Shown in pieces: positions 37,001 through 47,085 of a stretch of DNA of 64,000 nucleotides. The stretch is from the NCBI RefSeq assembly GCF_000006565.2, contig NC_031469.1, positions 1,377,245 through 1,441,244 of the forward strand, read 5' to 3'. This DNA comes from Toxoplasma gondii ME49 (Eukaryota > Apicomplexa > Conoidasida > Eucoccidiorida > Sarcocystidae). The notes under the pieces were generated by a model, which saw only the letters and a list, made by a program, of their open reading frames with translations, had not been told where the DNA came from and ran no database searches. The first letter of the stretch is position 1. The number at the start of each line of letters is the position of its first letter. A program made the position numbers and the translations under genes.

Positions 37001-39356
37001 ACAAGAAACGTTTTGTGACCCTCTAGTGCATCTAGAAACTGACCCGTCTTGAGTGTGAGTTACACAGGATACGTCACTTGGCTAAATGTTGATTCACTGT
37101 CCGGGGGAAGTGGTCTGTAATTCTGTGTCTGCAGCGTCTATGCGTTCTCGTTTTTCTGGTCATTCGTTTCTGTTCCGCATCCCTTTCACCTGTGATTGGT
37201 AGATCTCTTCTTTCTATATACCCAAATAATGACTCACCCAGTGACCTCATCTCGATTCAGTAATTGTCGACGACTTACGTTCAAACTTCTGTGAACAGAT
37301 TCGTTGATGGCTCCGAGTTCTTCAGAGCGTTGGGTGGGAACGCCCTGAATGGCCTCATCGCAGGTGAGAGAAGACGGGGAAGAAACATGCAGAAAAGGAA
37401 AAGTTGTAAGGGAGCTAGACCAACAGAAAAGGGCACGAGAAGCAGAAGGGGCGGAGCAGTAGATGCCGGATGAACGGATTGTTTACTCCTGCCCTTTCTG
37501 CCATGTTTGCTTCCATTCTCGATCGTTTATTTTTCTGTGACCTTCAACCGAAAAGCAGATGGAAGAATAACGGATTGTTTACTCGTGTTTTCATCCTTTG
37601 CTCGTTTTCGACCATATACTTTTCCCTGTGTTTTGCATGCATGACCTCTTCTTGCAGGTCGCCTAAGGACCAAGCATTTCGTCTACGAAGGCTCTTTCGT
37701 GGATGGCCGAGCAGAGGGAAGAGGCAAAATTCGGAGCCTCCACACCGGCGCAGAATACGAGGGCGAGTGGCGTGCCGGTCTCCGGCATGGCAAGGGCGTT
37801 TTGCGACTTCCGAGGCCAACACCAGGAACTCAAATAGTCATCGCTGCAACATTCAAGGTGCGACGCACAATCAACAAAAGCAATACAGACAGACATCCCA
37901 CAATCACTCGAGACAGAGGTTGGATCCACAATGTGGGTCTGGGGATTCAGCATAGAAGCAGCCAGAGAGAGCACCAGTGGAGTGGTGTCGCCCTCGCTGC
38001 GTCTGCTAGAAACATGCAGAGTTGTGGTTGCTGCGTCTGCCTTCACCGTAGATAAACGCTCGTCAGAGGAGAGAGCAGCCACGAGAGGATACACACGCAC
38101 ATGCAACAACGCAGGCAGATGATGTTTTTTCTCTCTCTCCGTCTTCGCTCCTTCTGCAGGACGGCTTCGCGTCTTGCTCAAGCGGCAAGATCGATCTGGA
38201 GCGCGTTTTGTTCGAAGACACAAAGGAAATGGAAAGGCGAGTCGAGAGGGATACGGTCCCCTTCACTTCGTACGTCGGGGGCCTTCACGAGGGGCTGCCT
38301 CACGGGACAGGCGTGATGGTGTTTGACAACTTCATCTACGAAGGTGACTTCTTTGCAGGCGGCAGAGATGGCAGGGGTGTGGTGAAAGACATCCGGAAAA
38401 AGGGTCTCACAAGAGTCGATGGTCCGGTAAGCCAGTTGAAAAAGCCATTTGAGACGAGCTCGCGGCGAGCTCGCTGCATGCACCGAGGGGCAGTGAGGGA
38501 ACGTATTGTGGAATAGCTGCCTCTCTGTCTCTCTGCAGGGGTTGGTCCGTGAGTTTTCACTCGAAAAGGCGCAGGGAACGACCACCGTCCTCGAGAAAGC
38601 GCGTGTGCCACACCCCACATATAAACCCACGTGGAACCACAACTCAAAATACACGTAAAATACACGTACGCATATGCATGCATGTGTGGAGTGGCACAGG
38701 ATGGAACCCAAGTTAATTCCCTCTCACGAATAACCCTGCATATGCATACACTCAGGAATGTTCTCGTAAACGTGCGCGTATGCAGATGTCTGGGCATGTA
38801 TGCGCGAATGCATGTATATATATATATATATATATATTCGTAAAGTGGCAATGTTCAAGTGAAGGGCTCTGTGCTTTTGTCTGTCCTTGTCAGTGGAAAG
38901 ACGATGTGCCTCATGGGCGCGTCAGCCGCGTAGTCTATCCCGACGATTCGATTTATGGCGGGGACTTCGTCCACGGAAAACGCGAGGGCCATGGCATTTT
39001 CATGCGAAACAACATGGTTGTCTACGACGGTTTGTGGCGAGACGATGTCCCCGATGGGCGTGGCACACTCGTCAATGGTGAGTCCACTGTTGGATAAAAA
39101 ATGGCGGACACCTCATTTGAACTTTTTTGATTTATGTGTATTTACTGGAAATCATTGTGACTACTTGAACTCTATTTTACTAGATCGTAAAACTCGAAGC
39201 TAATGTAATTCCTGTGGAAGAAACAGCAACTTAAACCCGAACGAAAATACGGATGGTATCTCGAGAGAGGCGGTGCAGTGCGGCATTGGCAGTATGTTCG
39301 GAAGTGACTGCATGCATCTATACTCATGGGTGTACCTATTTTTGCCGAGCTACAGA

Positions 39357-39394
<38 letters not shown>

Positions 39395-40903
39395 TGTAAA
39401 TTACTATTGACGTGTGTGCGTGATTCTAGCTAGAAATCGATTGAGATGCCTGAGGTTGTTTCTGTGTAATGTGTGGAGGCTGATCAGGCGTTGTTTCTTC
39501 TTTTTCTAACATTGCCGCTGTGTTTCCAGAAGAAGGCACATATGAAGGGGAAGTTTGCAGGGGCAAGAGACACGGAAAGGGCCGTTTCACCTTCTTCAGG
39601 GAAACAACCGACGCAGGCGAAATCTGCTTCTACGAAGGCGACTGGGACAACGATTTGCCCCACGGTGTCGGCAAACTCAGAAGTCCGTGCGGGAAAGAAG
39701 GAGCCTTCCTGTGAGGACGAGGGAACGAAATGGATTTGGAGAAACATCGAGATGAAAACTGGAGACGCAGTCACGCACTTTTCTGCGATCCATGAGAAAG
39801 CTAGGCGATCGTCTCCACTATTTGTGAGAGACATACCCTACAGTGTCTAGACAAGACAGTGTGCTCGTGCGTCATGGACGCGAGCATCGACTAAAGTCCT
39901 TTGGCTCAACTCTTTTCTCTGGAGTTCTTCTATCGCCACCTCGCCTTTGTCAAGCGAGCGTTTCTCGCATCGACTGGGTTTCTCGATGATTGGTCTTTTC
40001 TGTTCTTCTCTGCCGCAGATTTGTTCGGGGATGCATCGATCCCAACCTCAAGACGAAGCGTGCTGACAAGGGCGGCGGCACACTCGAGCTTCCTTCTGTG
40101 GGGTGTTCGCCATCGATCAGGTGAGTTGAGAAAGGAGTGAACAAGACGGTAGTTGTCGAAAAAAAAACGCCGCTTACTTACATGAACAAACAAATACAGG
40201 AAGAAAGGGTGAGTTCAGTCAAAAATCGGCTATTAGAGAATGCTGTGCATGTACATATTTTAGGAAAGGAAGACGCTGAGAACGACTGTTGTGCATTTTC
40301 GTCTTTAGTCGCTGCGGGACGAACGGATGTTCAGCAGGGAGACAAAGTGGAATGGACAACGCAAAATCACTGTGTTTCGCTTTTCTCGCCTTCCGTGCAG
40401 CCCTAATTCCGCCTGGTGGAAGGCAGGGACCTCGCGACTAAATCGCAACCATTTGAAGAGCACGCTCGATGACGAGCACACGCGGTTTGGAAATGTCTAC
40501 GAATCACAGACTTTCGGTGAGAAATGCCTCTGTATGGAACGGAATCGGGGCAGAGAAATGACGAAAACGAGACAAGAAGAAACGCTGCGCTCTGTTCCAC
40601 ATTGGTTATGTTCTAAGCGCAACATAGGGGTCATTGTTATCACTCGTACAGTGAGAGAGGGCAAAAAGCTACTTAGGTGATAGTTTGATCAGTGTCGCCC
40701 TATTGGGAGTAATCACCTGTAAGAAAGAGTCATCTATCAGAAGAACTTCAAATGGGCGATGTGTACGAGAGGGGAGAACAGGTCGAACTTCGCATTGCAA
40801 AGGATCTCAACTCAAAACCACCAGTTCTGGGTGACGCTCTCTTGCGTTTGAAAAACCGGGAAACGGACAACGAAACACAGGCATCGATAACCATGGACGG
40901 AGA

Positions 40904-40943
<40 letters not shown>

Positions 40944-42091
40944 GCTGCATGTGAGTAGTTTGGACAGTATGTATATACAACATGTGTGCGTTTGTGTCTA
41001 CACATCTTAATCACCGTGTCTTATTTCTTCACATGATCGTGTGTTTGGTCACTTCAGCATTCGGCGTGACACCCAAAGGTTGTCCGCTTCGCAGTAACTT
41101 GGGAGTGGCACTGCCAGTCCCTTTTCCTGAACTCCTCGAGTTGAACGAGGACAAAGGAACTCCGTTTGTCCTGCGAACCCCGTCCGGGCGTCGCATCTCG
41201 TAAATGCACAAATTTGTGAAAACAGTGGCTTATGGCATCAGTAGAAAGAACGCGTTGTCGAGAGAGCAACAACGCAAGAGAACGAAGTCATGAATGTCGG
41301 TCGCACCACTCGTACCTGTCGTCTGAGGTCCTCTGCCAGAGAACAAAAACGGTGCGTGTCCCATATATAGATACATATATATCCGTGTACTTTCCCATGG
41401 TTTAATGTTCGAATAAAACAGTGGAGCAGGGAGACAGAGAACAGTGAATGCATGTGTTGCTGTGGCAGCATCCTTTGGTTGCTGCGTCTTGCGTAAAACA
41501 ACCAGTGTTCGTATTGGCGTCAGTGCTGGTTTACTCGATGGAAGCCGTCGCGATGCTTCCCCTCTTGAATGGACAGTCGCTTCGCATGTCTCGTCTTTTC
41601 CTGTTTGTTCGAATGAATGCTAGCTTATGCCGTCGGGGTCTTCCTTCCACACCAGGCATCCTCTTCCATTAACTCTTCCTTTCAAACCTGCAAGGCGCGT
41701 CTTCTCTACGTGTGTTTCTGCGTGATGCGCCAACCCACACGGCGGAGAGTCGCTTTGTACAGTAACAGATGAAGGGAAAACAGTGTTCACTTTTCTCCCT
41801 CGCTTCGGCCATCATCTCGATTCCCTTCGCATCCGCTAGGCGCTTTCTTCGCTTCCCTCTCTTGCTCCAGCGGCAAGGCGAGGGAACGGTAACAGCGATG
41901 CACAGTTTTAACGCTGCCTCCTCCCGGCGCAGTGACTACACAGAGCAATGGTATCTTTTTGTCATCTGCGCTGGACCCCAGACTCCAATGCAGACATCAG
42001 ATGCACGGGCCACGTCTTGCTGAGGCCAGAACACGCTGTCTCCGTGGCGATAGTCTGAAACGTTCATAGACCTACGCATGTGGATGCACTT

Positions 42092-42126
<35 letters not shown>

Positions 42127-42476
42127 CGAATGGACACACATTCATAAATACATCTATATAAATTTATCCGAAACTATATGTACCGGCCCGACCCAACATG
42201 CGGGCAAACAAACAGGAACGAATGGAAAGCTTTTTGTTGTCGCTGTTCTTCGCTGTCCTTCTAACCACTGTGTTTATCGCCGCAAGAATCCAGAGGAAGC
42301 GAGCGGGAAGACCACGCGAGTGGCACCCAGATTCGCAAAGAACACCAAAAACCAAGGTATATACATACAGTAGTGTTGGCATATATGTATATATCGCCCA
42401 CCAAACGACAGATTCAGTCTTGAAATATACATGCAGAAGCATATAGCTGCATGTGTACGCACGTATGTGGAATCGC

Positions 42477-42513
<37 letters not shown>

Positions 42514-43600
42514 GTGCCTATGAGAGTAGCGATACATATATACATATACTTTAGCTCTATGCGGAGAGACATTTTGAATTCAATGCAGACATTACAACGA
42601 ATCCTTGTCGCTCTCTTCAAGTGGCAAAGAATCTGACAAAGGTCGAATCCTTCCAGCATTTTGACGAAACAGTGACACGTTTCACCAACATTTATGTACA
42701 TGCATGAAATGCATATTTCCTCCATCTCGTGCGTCAAAATCATATATGCACAGTCATACTTTTTCTGGTGTAAGCTATCTCCTTTATGTACGAGTATTAT
42801 ATCTGCTTCGTTTGTTACACATATTAATAGCAAAGCATGGACACGTCTCTGACCGCACTAATCATCGTTGCTTGTTTCCGCTTAACTCTCTTCCAGAACA
42901 AACGGAGAATTCGAAATGTTATCGGATTCCTGTCGCAGTGGTGTCTTCGCCGCTCGCCCTCAGTGTGCGCAACAGGTCTGTCCGTGTGTGTAAGCATAAT
43001 ATTTGTGCGCATGAAACATTCGTGTGAGACCACAACGCGCGCACGTTTGCTCCGTTCGTGCTCATACCCAATCCCTCAGAAGACTTTGCTGAGAAAGATC
43101 TCTCTGTCTTCGAAAGAATGAAGATAAACTCGAGAAACGGTAACAAGCTGGTCACACGAATTTGAAGCTGCATGCTCCCTCCTGCGACTTAGACCTCAGG
43201 TAGCACACCAAGCTGAGACGTGCAAGCGAATATGGCAGTGCTTGAAGGCAGCAAGAAACGCGTAACTATGAATATCTCCCCTGCAGAAGTGATCTCGTGA
43301 GGATCCACAACCAGAAATGCCGAGTTTTATTGCTAGCGCAAAATAATTACAGAACAAGCGCGTAGTTAAATGCGACGCTGGGTGATCGGAGTTGGCTCTC
43401 TGTCCACTTTGACGAGGAAGAAAGCAATAAGACACGCCGAGAAATCAGGAGGATAAAGATTATTGTCTTCAATGCTGATATCCGGACTTCTGTATTTCCC
43501 GCTCCAACGCTGTTTTCCCCTTTTCCATGGTTGACAGACGATTGCACAGACCTTCAAGTATTCGTTTCTTCGCTGTGAACCTGCGACATGGTTTCACTGA
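13327..43600 (+). CDS. Giant polytopic membrane protein with C-terminal MORN repeats
   Basis: About 48 exons join in consistent phase to about 3,633 residues. Exons: 13327-13978, 14426-15656, 16162-16253, 16643-16990, 17419-17598, 18347-18970, 19678-19828, 20274-20390, 20760-21305, 21654-22319, 22632-22899, 23421-23500, 23795-23908, 24340-24403, 24682-24869 (end uncertain), 25251-25431, 25777-26361, 26537-26631, 26907-27075, 27417-27715, 28130-28286, 28337-28354, 28719-28871, 29282-29299, 29463-29549, 29716-29850, 30387-30527, 30903-31163, 31541-31789, 32132-32331, 32840-33485, 33970-34092, 34477-34533, 35385-35540, 35993-36066, 36554-36703, 37299-37363, 37658-37857, 38160-38426, 38894-39077, 39530-39686, 40019-40120, 40335-40516, 41058-41199, 41840-41950, 42296-42356, 42897-42989, 43538-43600. 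Order: hydrophobic anchor or signal (residues 52-72), large luminal region, about nine membrane segments (to about 1,625), long soluble region, MORN repeats (about 2,920-3,380), basic tail. Nearly all donors are GTAAG, GTGAG, GTGCG or GTACG. The last two exons and the tiny 18-base exons are least certain. No orthologue name is recognised; it could be two genes, but no internal stop or new start forces a split. Confidence 0.72.
18226..18258 (+). repeat. Dispersed 33-base element, copy 1 (intron)
   Basis: CACAGTAGAACTTGGATCCG followed by GGGAACAAAGAGA. It matches the segment at 52277-52309 at roughly 28 of 33 positions, and a weaker copy lies near 23983-24002. It lies in the intron before exon 18347-18970. 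The source is unknown. Confidence 0.55.
19215..19262 (+). pseudogene. tRNA-Arg(CCT)-like relic in an intron
   Basis: The segment has a tRNA D arm (ACTC, loop AACGGTA, GAGC), one linker base, the 5' side of an anticodon stem (GCGGA) and the start of a loop reading CTCCTA, which would give anticodon CCT. The 3' side of the anticodon stem and the variable region are missing; the sequence jumps to a T-loop-like GGTTCAATC whose stem no longer pairs. It cannot fold into a working tRNA, so it is a deleted copy. It lies in the intron before exon 19678-19828 and is directly preceded by ACAAAGAC, the 3' end of the dispersed element. Confidence 0.5.
23983..24002 (+). repeat. Dispersed element, partial copy (intron)
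   Basis: TACAGTAGGGCTTGGATTCA resembles the first 20 bases of the element at 18226 and 52277 with about three differences. It is too short to be sure on its own. Confidence 0.35.
26650..26679. repeat. (TA)n microsatellite in intron
   Basis: About 15 TA units just after the exon ending at 26631. Confidence 0.95.
28021..28057. repeat. (TA)n microsatellite in intron
   Basis: About 18 AT units, one of the longest runs in the window, in the intron before exon 28130-28286. Confidence 0.95.
28537..28561. repeat. (TA)n microsatellite in intron
   Basis: About 12 AT units in the intron before exon 28719-28871. Confidence 0.95.
29108..29129. repeat. (GA)n microsatellite in intron
   Basis: Runs of GA units with one GG interruption, preceded by a TA-rich stretch, in the intron before the 18-base exon at 29282. 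Confidence 0.85.
31472..31490. repeat. (TA)n microsatellite in intron
   Basis: About nine TA units within a longer tract of TATACGTATATG-type sequence (about 31360-31490). Confidence 0.85.
36322..36376. repeat. Mixed TATA/TAGA simple repeat in intron
   Basis: TATATATA followed by several TAGA/CAGA units, in the intron before exon 36554-36703. A separate (TA)n run lies near 36221-36238. Confidence 0.8.
38816..38837. repeat. (TA)n microsatellite in intron
   Basis: About 11 TA units, about 55 bases before exon 38894-39077. Confidence 0.95.
39360..39391. repeat. (TA)n microsatellite in intron
   Basis: About 16 TA units in the intron before exon 39530-39686. Confidence 0.95.
40907..40940. repeat. 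(TA)n microsatellite in intron
   Basis: About 17 AT units in the intron before exon 41058-41199. Confidence 0.95.
42096..42124. repeat. (TA)n microsatellite in intron
   Basis: About 14 TA units between exons 41840-41950 and 42296-42356. Confidence 0.95.
42478..42511. repeat. (TA)n microsatellite in intron
   Basis: About 17 TA units between exons 42296-42356 and 42897-42989. Confidence 0.95.
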
Positions 43601-44087
43601 AAACAGAAGAGCGGTTCCAGATCCAAAGCAGGGGCATTCATTTTCTTTCCAAAGACCGCGTCAACGAAGAATAAGCACCCTCTGCGAGAGAGGGGCAAGG
43701 CACCAAGAGACGAAAACAGCGTGTCGTGGTACAGACACCCCGCCACAGGTCGTGACAACCGTGAGTCGTCGGTCGGGTGCTGTTTTTTTGCTCTTGGCCT
43801 TTTGCGCCTGCGGCGTTTTTTGAGGCCTATAGGAAAAGAAAAGTGTGACATCTAATTCTTTCTGCTATTGTTTCTGCGTAGTGTTTTCGTGTTCGTTCCT
43901 TTTTCCTTTGGCTTTCGATGCGTCTTCACACATCAGTGGAAATCCAGGAACACAACACACGGTGTAGCTCTCTTTCCCATTCTCGTTTTTCCCTCAAGTG
44001 TGTGCCATTGTCCGTTTTGGCGTTCGTCAAGTGAGAAGAACAGGGAGCCGGCGACCGCCCTCGTGCCTGGCCATAGCGACTACAGAC
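43601..44087. other. Gap between the giant gene and the FABP-like gene
   Basis: About 490 bases. If the two genes are separate, this is a very short intergenic region holding a 3' end and a promoter. If they are one gene it is intron. An open frame continues through 43601-43821 in another phase, but it gives only basic, low-information sequence. Confidence 0.4.
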
Positions 44088-47085
44088 ATGTCATCCCAGA
44101 AGAAAACGACGGATCTCAAGGAGTTCGCCGATGGTAAGCAACAGAGGACAAAAACCCTTAGTAGATAGGCAGAAAAGTGTCTACATTTATATGCGTGTCT
44201 AGCCGTGTAGACGTTTCTATGCTTATGGAGCGTTCCACGTAGGAATAGATGTCGGACATTAATTGCGCTTCTGCCGCTGACAGGGACTTACGAACGGAAG
44301 ACACAGCGAAAGAAAGATACCTCTCCAACTGGGTGCACCTACTCATCTAACCATGGCCTCATCTTGTTCGTGTATGCATGCTCGTGTACCCGTATGTACG
44401 TTTGCATGCGAAACCTTGTACGTGTATAATGTGTACTCACGGCGTACGTGAGACTTACACGCCAGTTCTTCCCGTCTGCTCCTTTCTGGCGGAACTTGAA
44501 CACCCGGTGCGGTCTGCCGTTTCTTATCCTTTTTGGATATAAATTCACCCTTGCAGGCCTCGACGCCCATATATGTGTGCCTCTTCTTATTTTTTGCTTT
44601 TTCCCACTTTTGTGTTTAACGCAGGCGATATTCCTGACGACATCTTGAAGGGATGTCTTAGTACGGATCTACAACTTCTTAATGGAGACTGGACGATCCT
44701 CTCCGACAGGTAAGAAAGCTCAATACAGGAAAGCAAAGACACTGCATATGTATATATACATGCATTTACGCGTCGGCGCCTGCAGGAGGATGTAGACATA
44801 TAGTCCCCTACATGTACCTATCTACTTGTGTGTGTGTGTGTGTGTTTGTGTGTGTGTTTGTGTGCGTGCGTGCATATATAAATTTATATGTTAGGGAAAG
44901 GCGTAAAGATTGCTTGAGCGAAAAGAGGTGGACGCTATGGCCGACAGGTACCACGTGTTCATACACATTATTTTCTTTTTAAGTATAAAACTATATCCAT
45001 CTCCCCTCTACGGATGGAGCCCTCAGGTGGACGCCAGAGGGATGTTTGAGCTAAAAGCGATAACGCGTGGTAAGCATAAGCGTGAATGTGCTTACAGATA
45101 TGGGTAATAGTGTGGTCAATGGATATGCAACTTTTGTGAGAATCCTCGTTATAGAAAAAACAATCAGTGCACATTCAATGCTGTTTTGTTTTTTGCTCCG
45201 TTACCAGGTCAGGCCCTATGACAGATATTACAGAGATGCTGGGTCTGGATAAATTGGACCGAATGAGTTGGGAACTCTCTCTCCAGGTCTCTGCTCCACG
45301 CCTGAATCTCACGTTCACGGAAGAAGGCAACGTTGCAATTCTTCGGGTGGACTGCATGTGCCAGTTAGGCATAGAGTACATCCGTGATATTCATTTCGAT
45401 GGCAAGCACAAAACCGGAGTGCATGTAAGTTCCCTTCCTTATTTAAGGAGTCACTGTCTGCTACTAGATGGCAGAGCTAGTATCGTCTGGTTTATATCTC
45501 ATGATTTTACTGTCTTCCCTCCGTATGTTTGCCAAGCGTTACTTGTCACAGCACCACTCATATGCGTGTGCCTCTCTTGTTCCTAGGTTCATCGAGTTAC
45601 TAAACAGGTGCCAGGCCCACAAGAATCCAATCCGTGTATCCCCTTAGAGACAAGCATTAGGAAAGAGACTATCAAAGTTAAAAGCTCCGTGTGTGTTCCT
45701 GTCCTTTCCGTTCTTTCAGATCAACCCTTTTTCCCGAGGTTCGCGTTTTTCCATGCTTTGACGCATTCTGTGTGTTTTTTTGAGAGGGATGTCTCAAATC
45801 CCCCTTGGGGACGCATTTGTTTTAGTTCCATGTGAATAATGTCGGCGCTTTTTCCTTCCTCTACCCTTGTTGTCTCATGCGTTCCTCTGTGCTTTCTGGT
45901 TGGCTGTTGCTTCTCACTCAAGCTTCGGGACTTATTTCCCAATCCACCCTTGAGTCACATGTCCTCCGGATTCGACGACGGCGAGCTCTGTGCAGTCAGG
46001 GACGGCTCCAAACTCTTCGTCCGCTACGAAATGGAAAAGGGTCGGCAACGGCAAAACGGGAATGATAAATCAGGTTTACGTGTGTCCCACATGTTCATGC
46101 AAGTAGAGACATCATTGTATCAAAACCAGAGTCAACTCGCATTCAAGGTGTGATATTTCTCAAGGAAATAAAACGCCTATACATATGCATGTGTTCGTCC
46201 ATGGGGGGATATGCAGATATGCGGGTAGATGTCGTCCCCTACATGCACACGTGTGAGTCGCGTCTAAACAGACACACCTAGCAAGACTTCTCCTTACGTA
46301 GTTGGGGCATGCATCGCCAATCAGATGTCGAGGACTGCGTTCGTTGTTTCTAGAAGGAGGAGGTGACGGAAGGATACAAGCACGGATTTGTTTTGTTACC
46401 ACACAAGTCTGCCGTTGTGTCCGGCAGAGACGAAACACGTTTTCCCTCTCGTTTCTTTGTTCATATCTTTGCGCGTGCTTCGGCCCTCACGTTTCTCGTT
46501 ATACCGCCGTCGTCGGCTTTCTGTAAGCTGTCCTCTTCTCTATCTTCTTTGATCATGCCTCTGCCGTTCATTCCCAAGTAGATTCCTCTGTTGTTTTAAG
46601 GGTATCTCAGCTGTAGTCTGAAGTGGTTTTCTTCTTTTTTCTCATGTCTATGTTTTTTGTGTGCATCCATGAATTTTGCTAGGGACGTTGTATATGACTC
46701 GAGTCGTTCTTTATAAAGACCCGGAAAACCGCGTTGACGGACCTATCACCCTCGCCAAGGTCAGTAGGAAGCGGAGTTGCACTCGTTGGCCAGTATACAG
46801 CTGCTTGTCTCTACCGACGTATTCCTGTACGTGTGCATTTATTTTCTTTGTGCACATGCATGTATGAAGTGTATGCTTATATCGACATACACACGCTTCT
46901 TCTTTGTTTACTGGAACGATGCACGCGCCTCATCGTCTGAGGAAATCGAGGTTCGGTTGCCCCCTGCTTCCGCGTCGTTACTTTCCCTGCAGTACTGCGT
47001 AGTGAACAAGAAGACGGGTGTCAAGCACGAAGTGTACAGATACCATCGACGAGTGAGCCAGCAGTCTAGTGATGCCGGTTTCTGA
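44088..47085 (+). CDS. FABP/lipocalin-like protein
   Basis: Nine exons in consistent phase: 44088-44133, 44625-44709, 44984-45069, 45213-45424, 45587-45688, 45923-46147, 46354-46522, 46683-46759 and 46993-47085, giving about 364 residues. After a short charged N-terminus, residues about 30-120 look like the start of a fatty-acid-binding-protein or lipocalin barrel: L-N-G-D-W at the first strand, M-L-G-L in the helical cap, then alternating strands S-A-P-R-L-N-L-T-F, E-G-N-V-A-I-L-R-V-D and a turn with H-F-D-G-K. Later strands occur around F-D-D-G-E-L and R-D-G-S-K-L-F-V-R-Y. The protein is more than twice the usual 130 residues, so it has long insertions or a second barrel. The likely role is binding a fatty acid or other hydrophobic ligand; this is inferred from pattern, not a search. 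Exon 5 may end at 45607 instead. It may also be the 3' end of the giant gene. Confidence 0.62.
44828..44873. repeat. (TG)n simple repeat in intron
   Basis: TG units interrupted by TTTG and ending in TGCGTGCG, between exons 44625-44709 and 44984-45069. Confidence 0.9.

Larger units (their letters stand above)
33970..39686 (+). other. MORN repeat region of the giant protein
   Basis: Seven to ten MORN units (Y-x-G-x-W/F-x2-G-x2-H/D-G-x-G) are spread over several exons. 33970-34092 has Y-V-G-E-W then H-G-E-G-R-L. 34477-34533 has a weak unit, W-A-N-G-R-R-W-G. 37658-37857 has Y-E-G-S-F and Y-E-G-E-W, with G-R-G and G-K-G. 38160-38426 has Y-V-G-G-L with H-G-T-G and Y-E-G-D-F with G-R-G. 38894-39077 has Y-G-G-D-F with G-H-G and Y-D-G-L-W with G-R-G. 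39530-39686 has Y-E-G-E-V with G-K-G and Y-E-G-D-W with H-G-V-G. MORN arrays form elongated hairpin stacks that mediate dimerisation or membrane and cytoskeleton contact; in apicomplexans MORN1 organises the basal complex and spindle pole. Placed after a membrane bundle, this array probably scaffolds on the cytosolic side; that placement is inference. Confidence 0.88.

Noticed and set aside
39687..39714. Stop codon at 39712-39714 as the end of the MORN gene
   Set aside because: A GTGCGG donor at 39687 joins in phase to further exons (40019 onward) that keep frame to 42989, so the stop is probably intronic.
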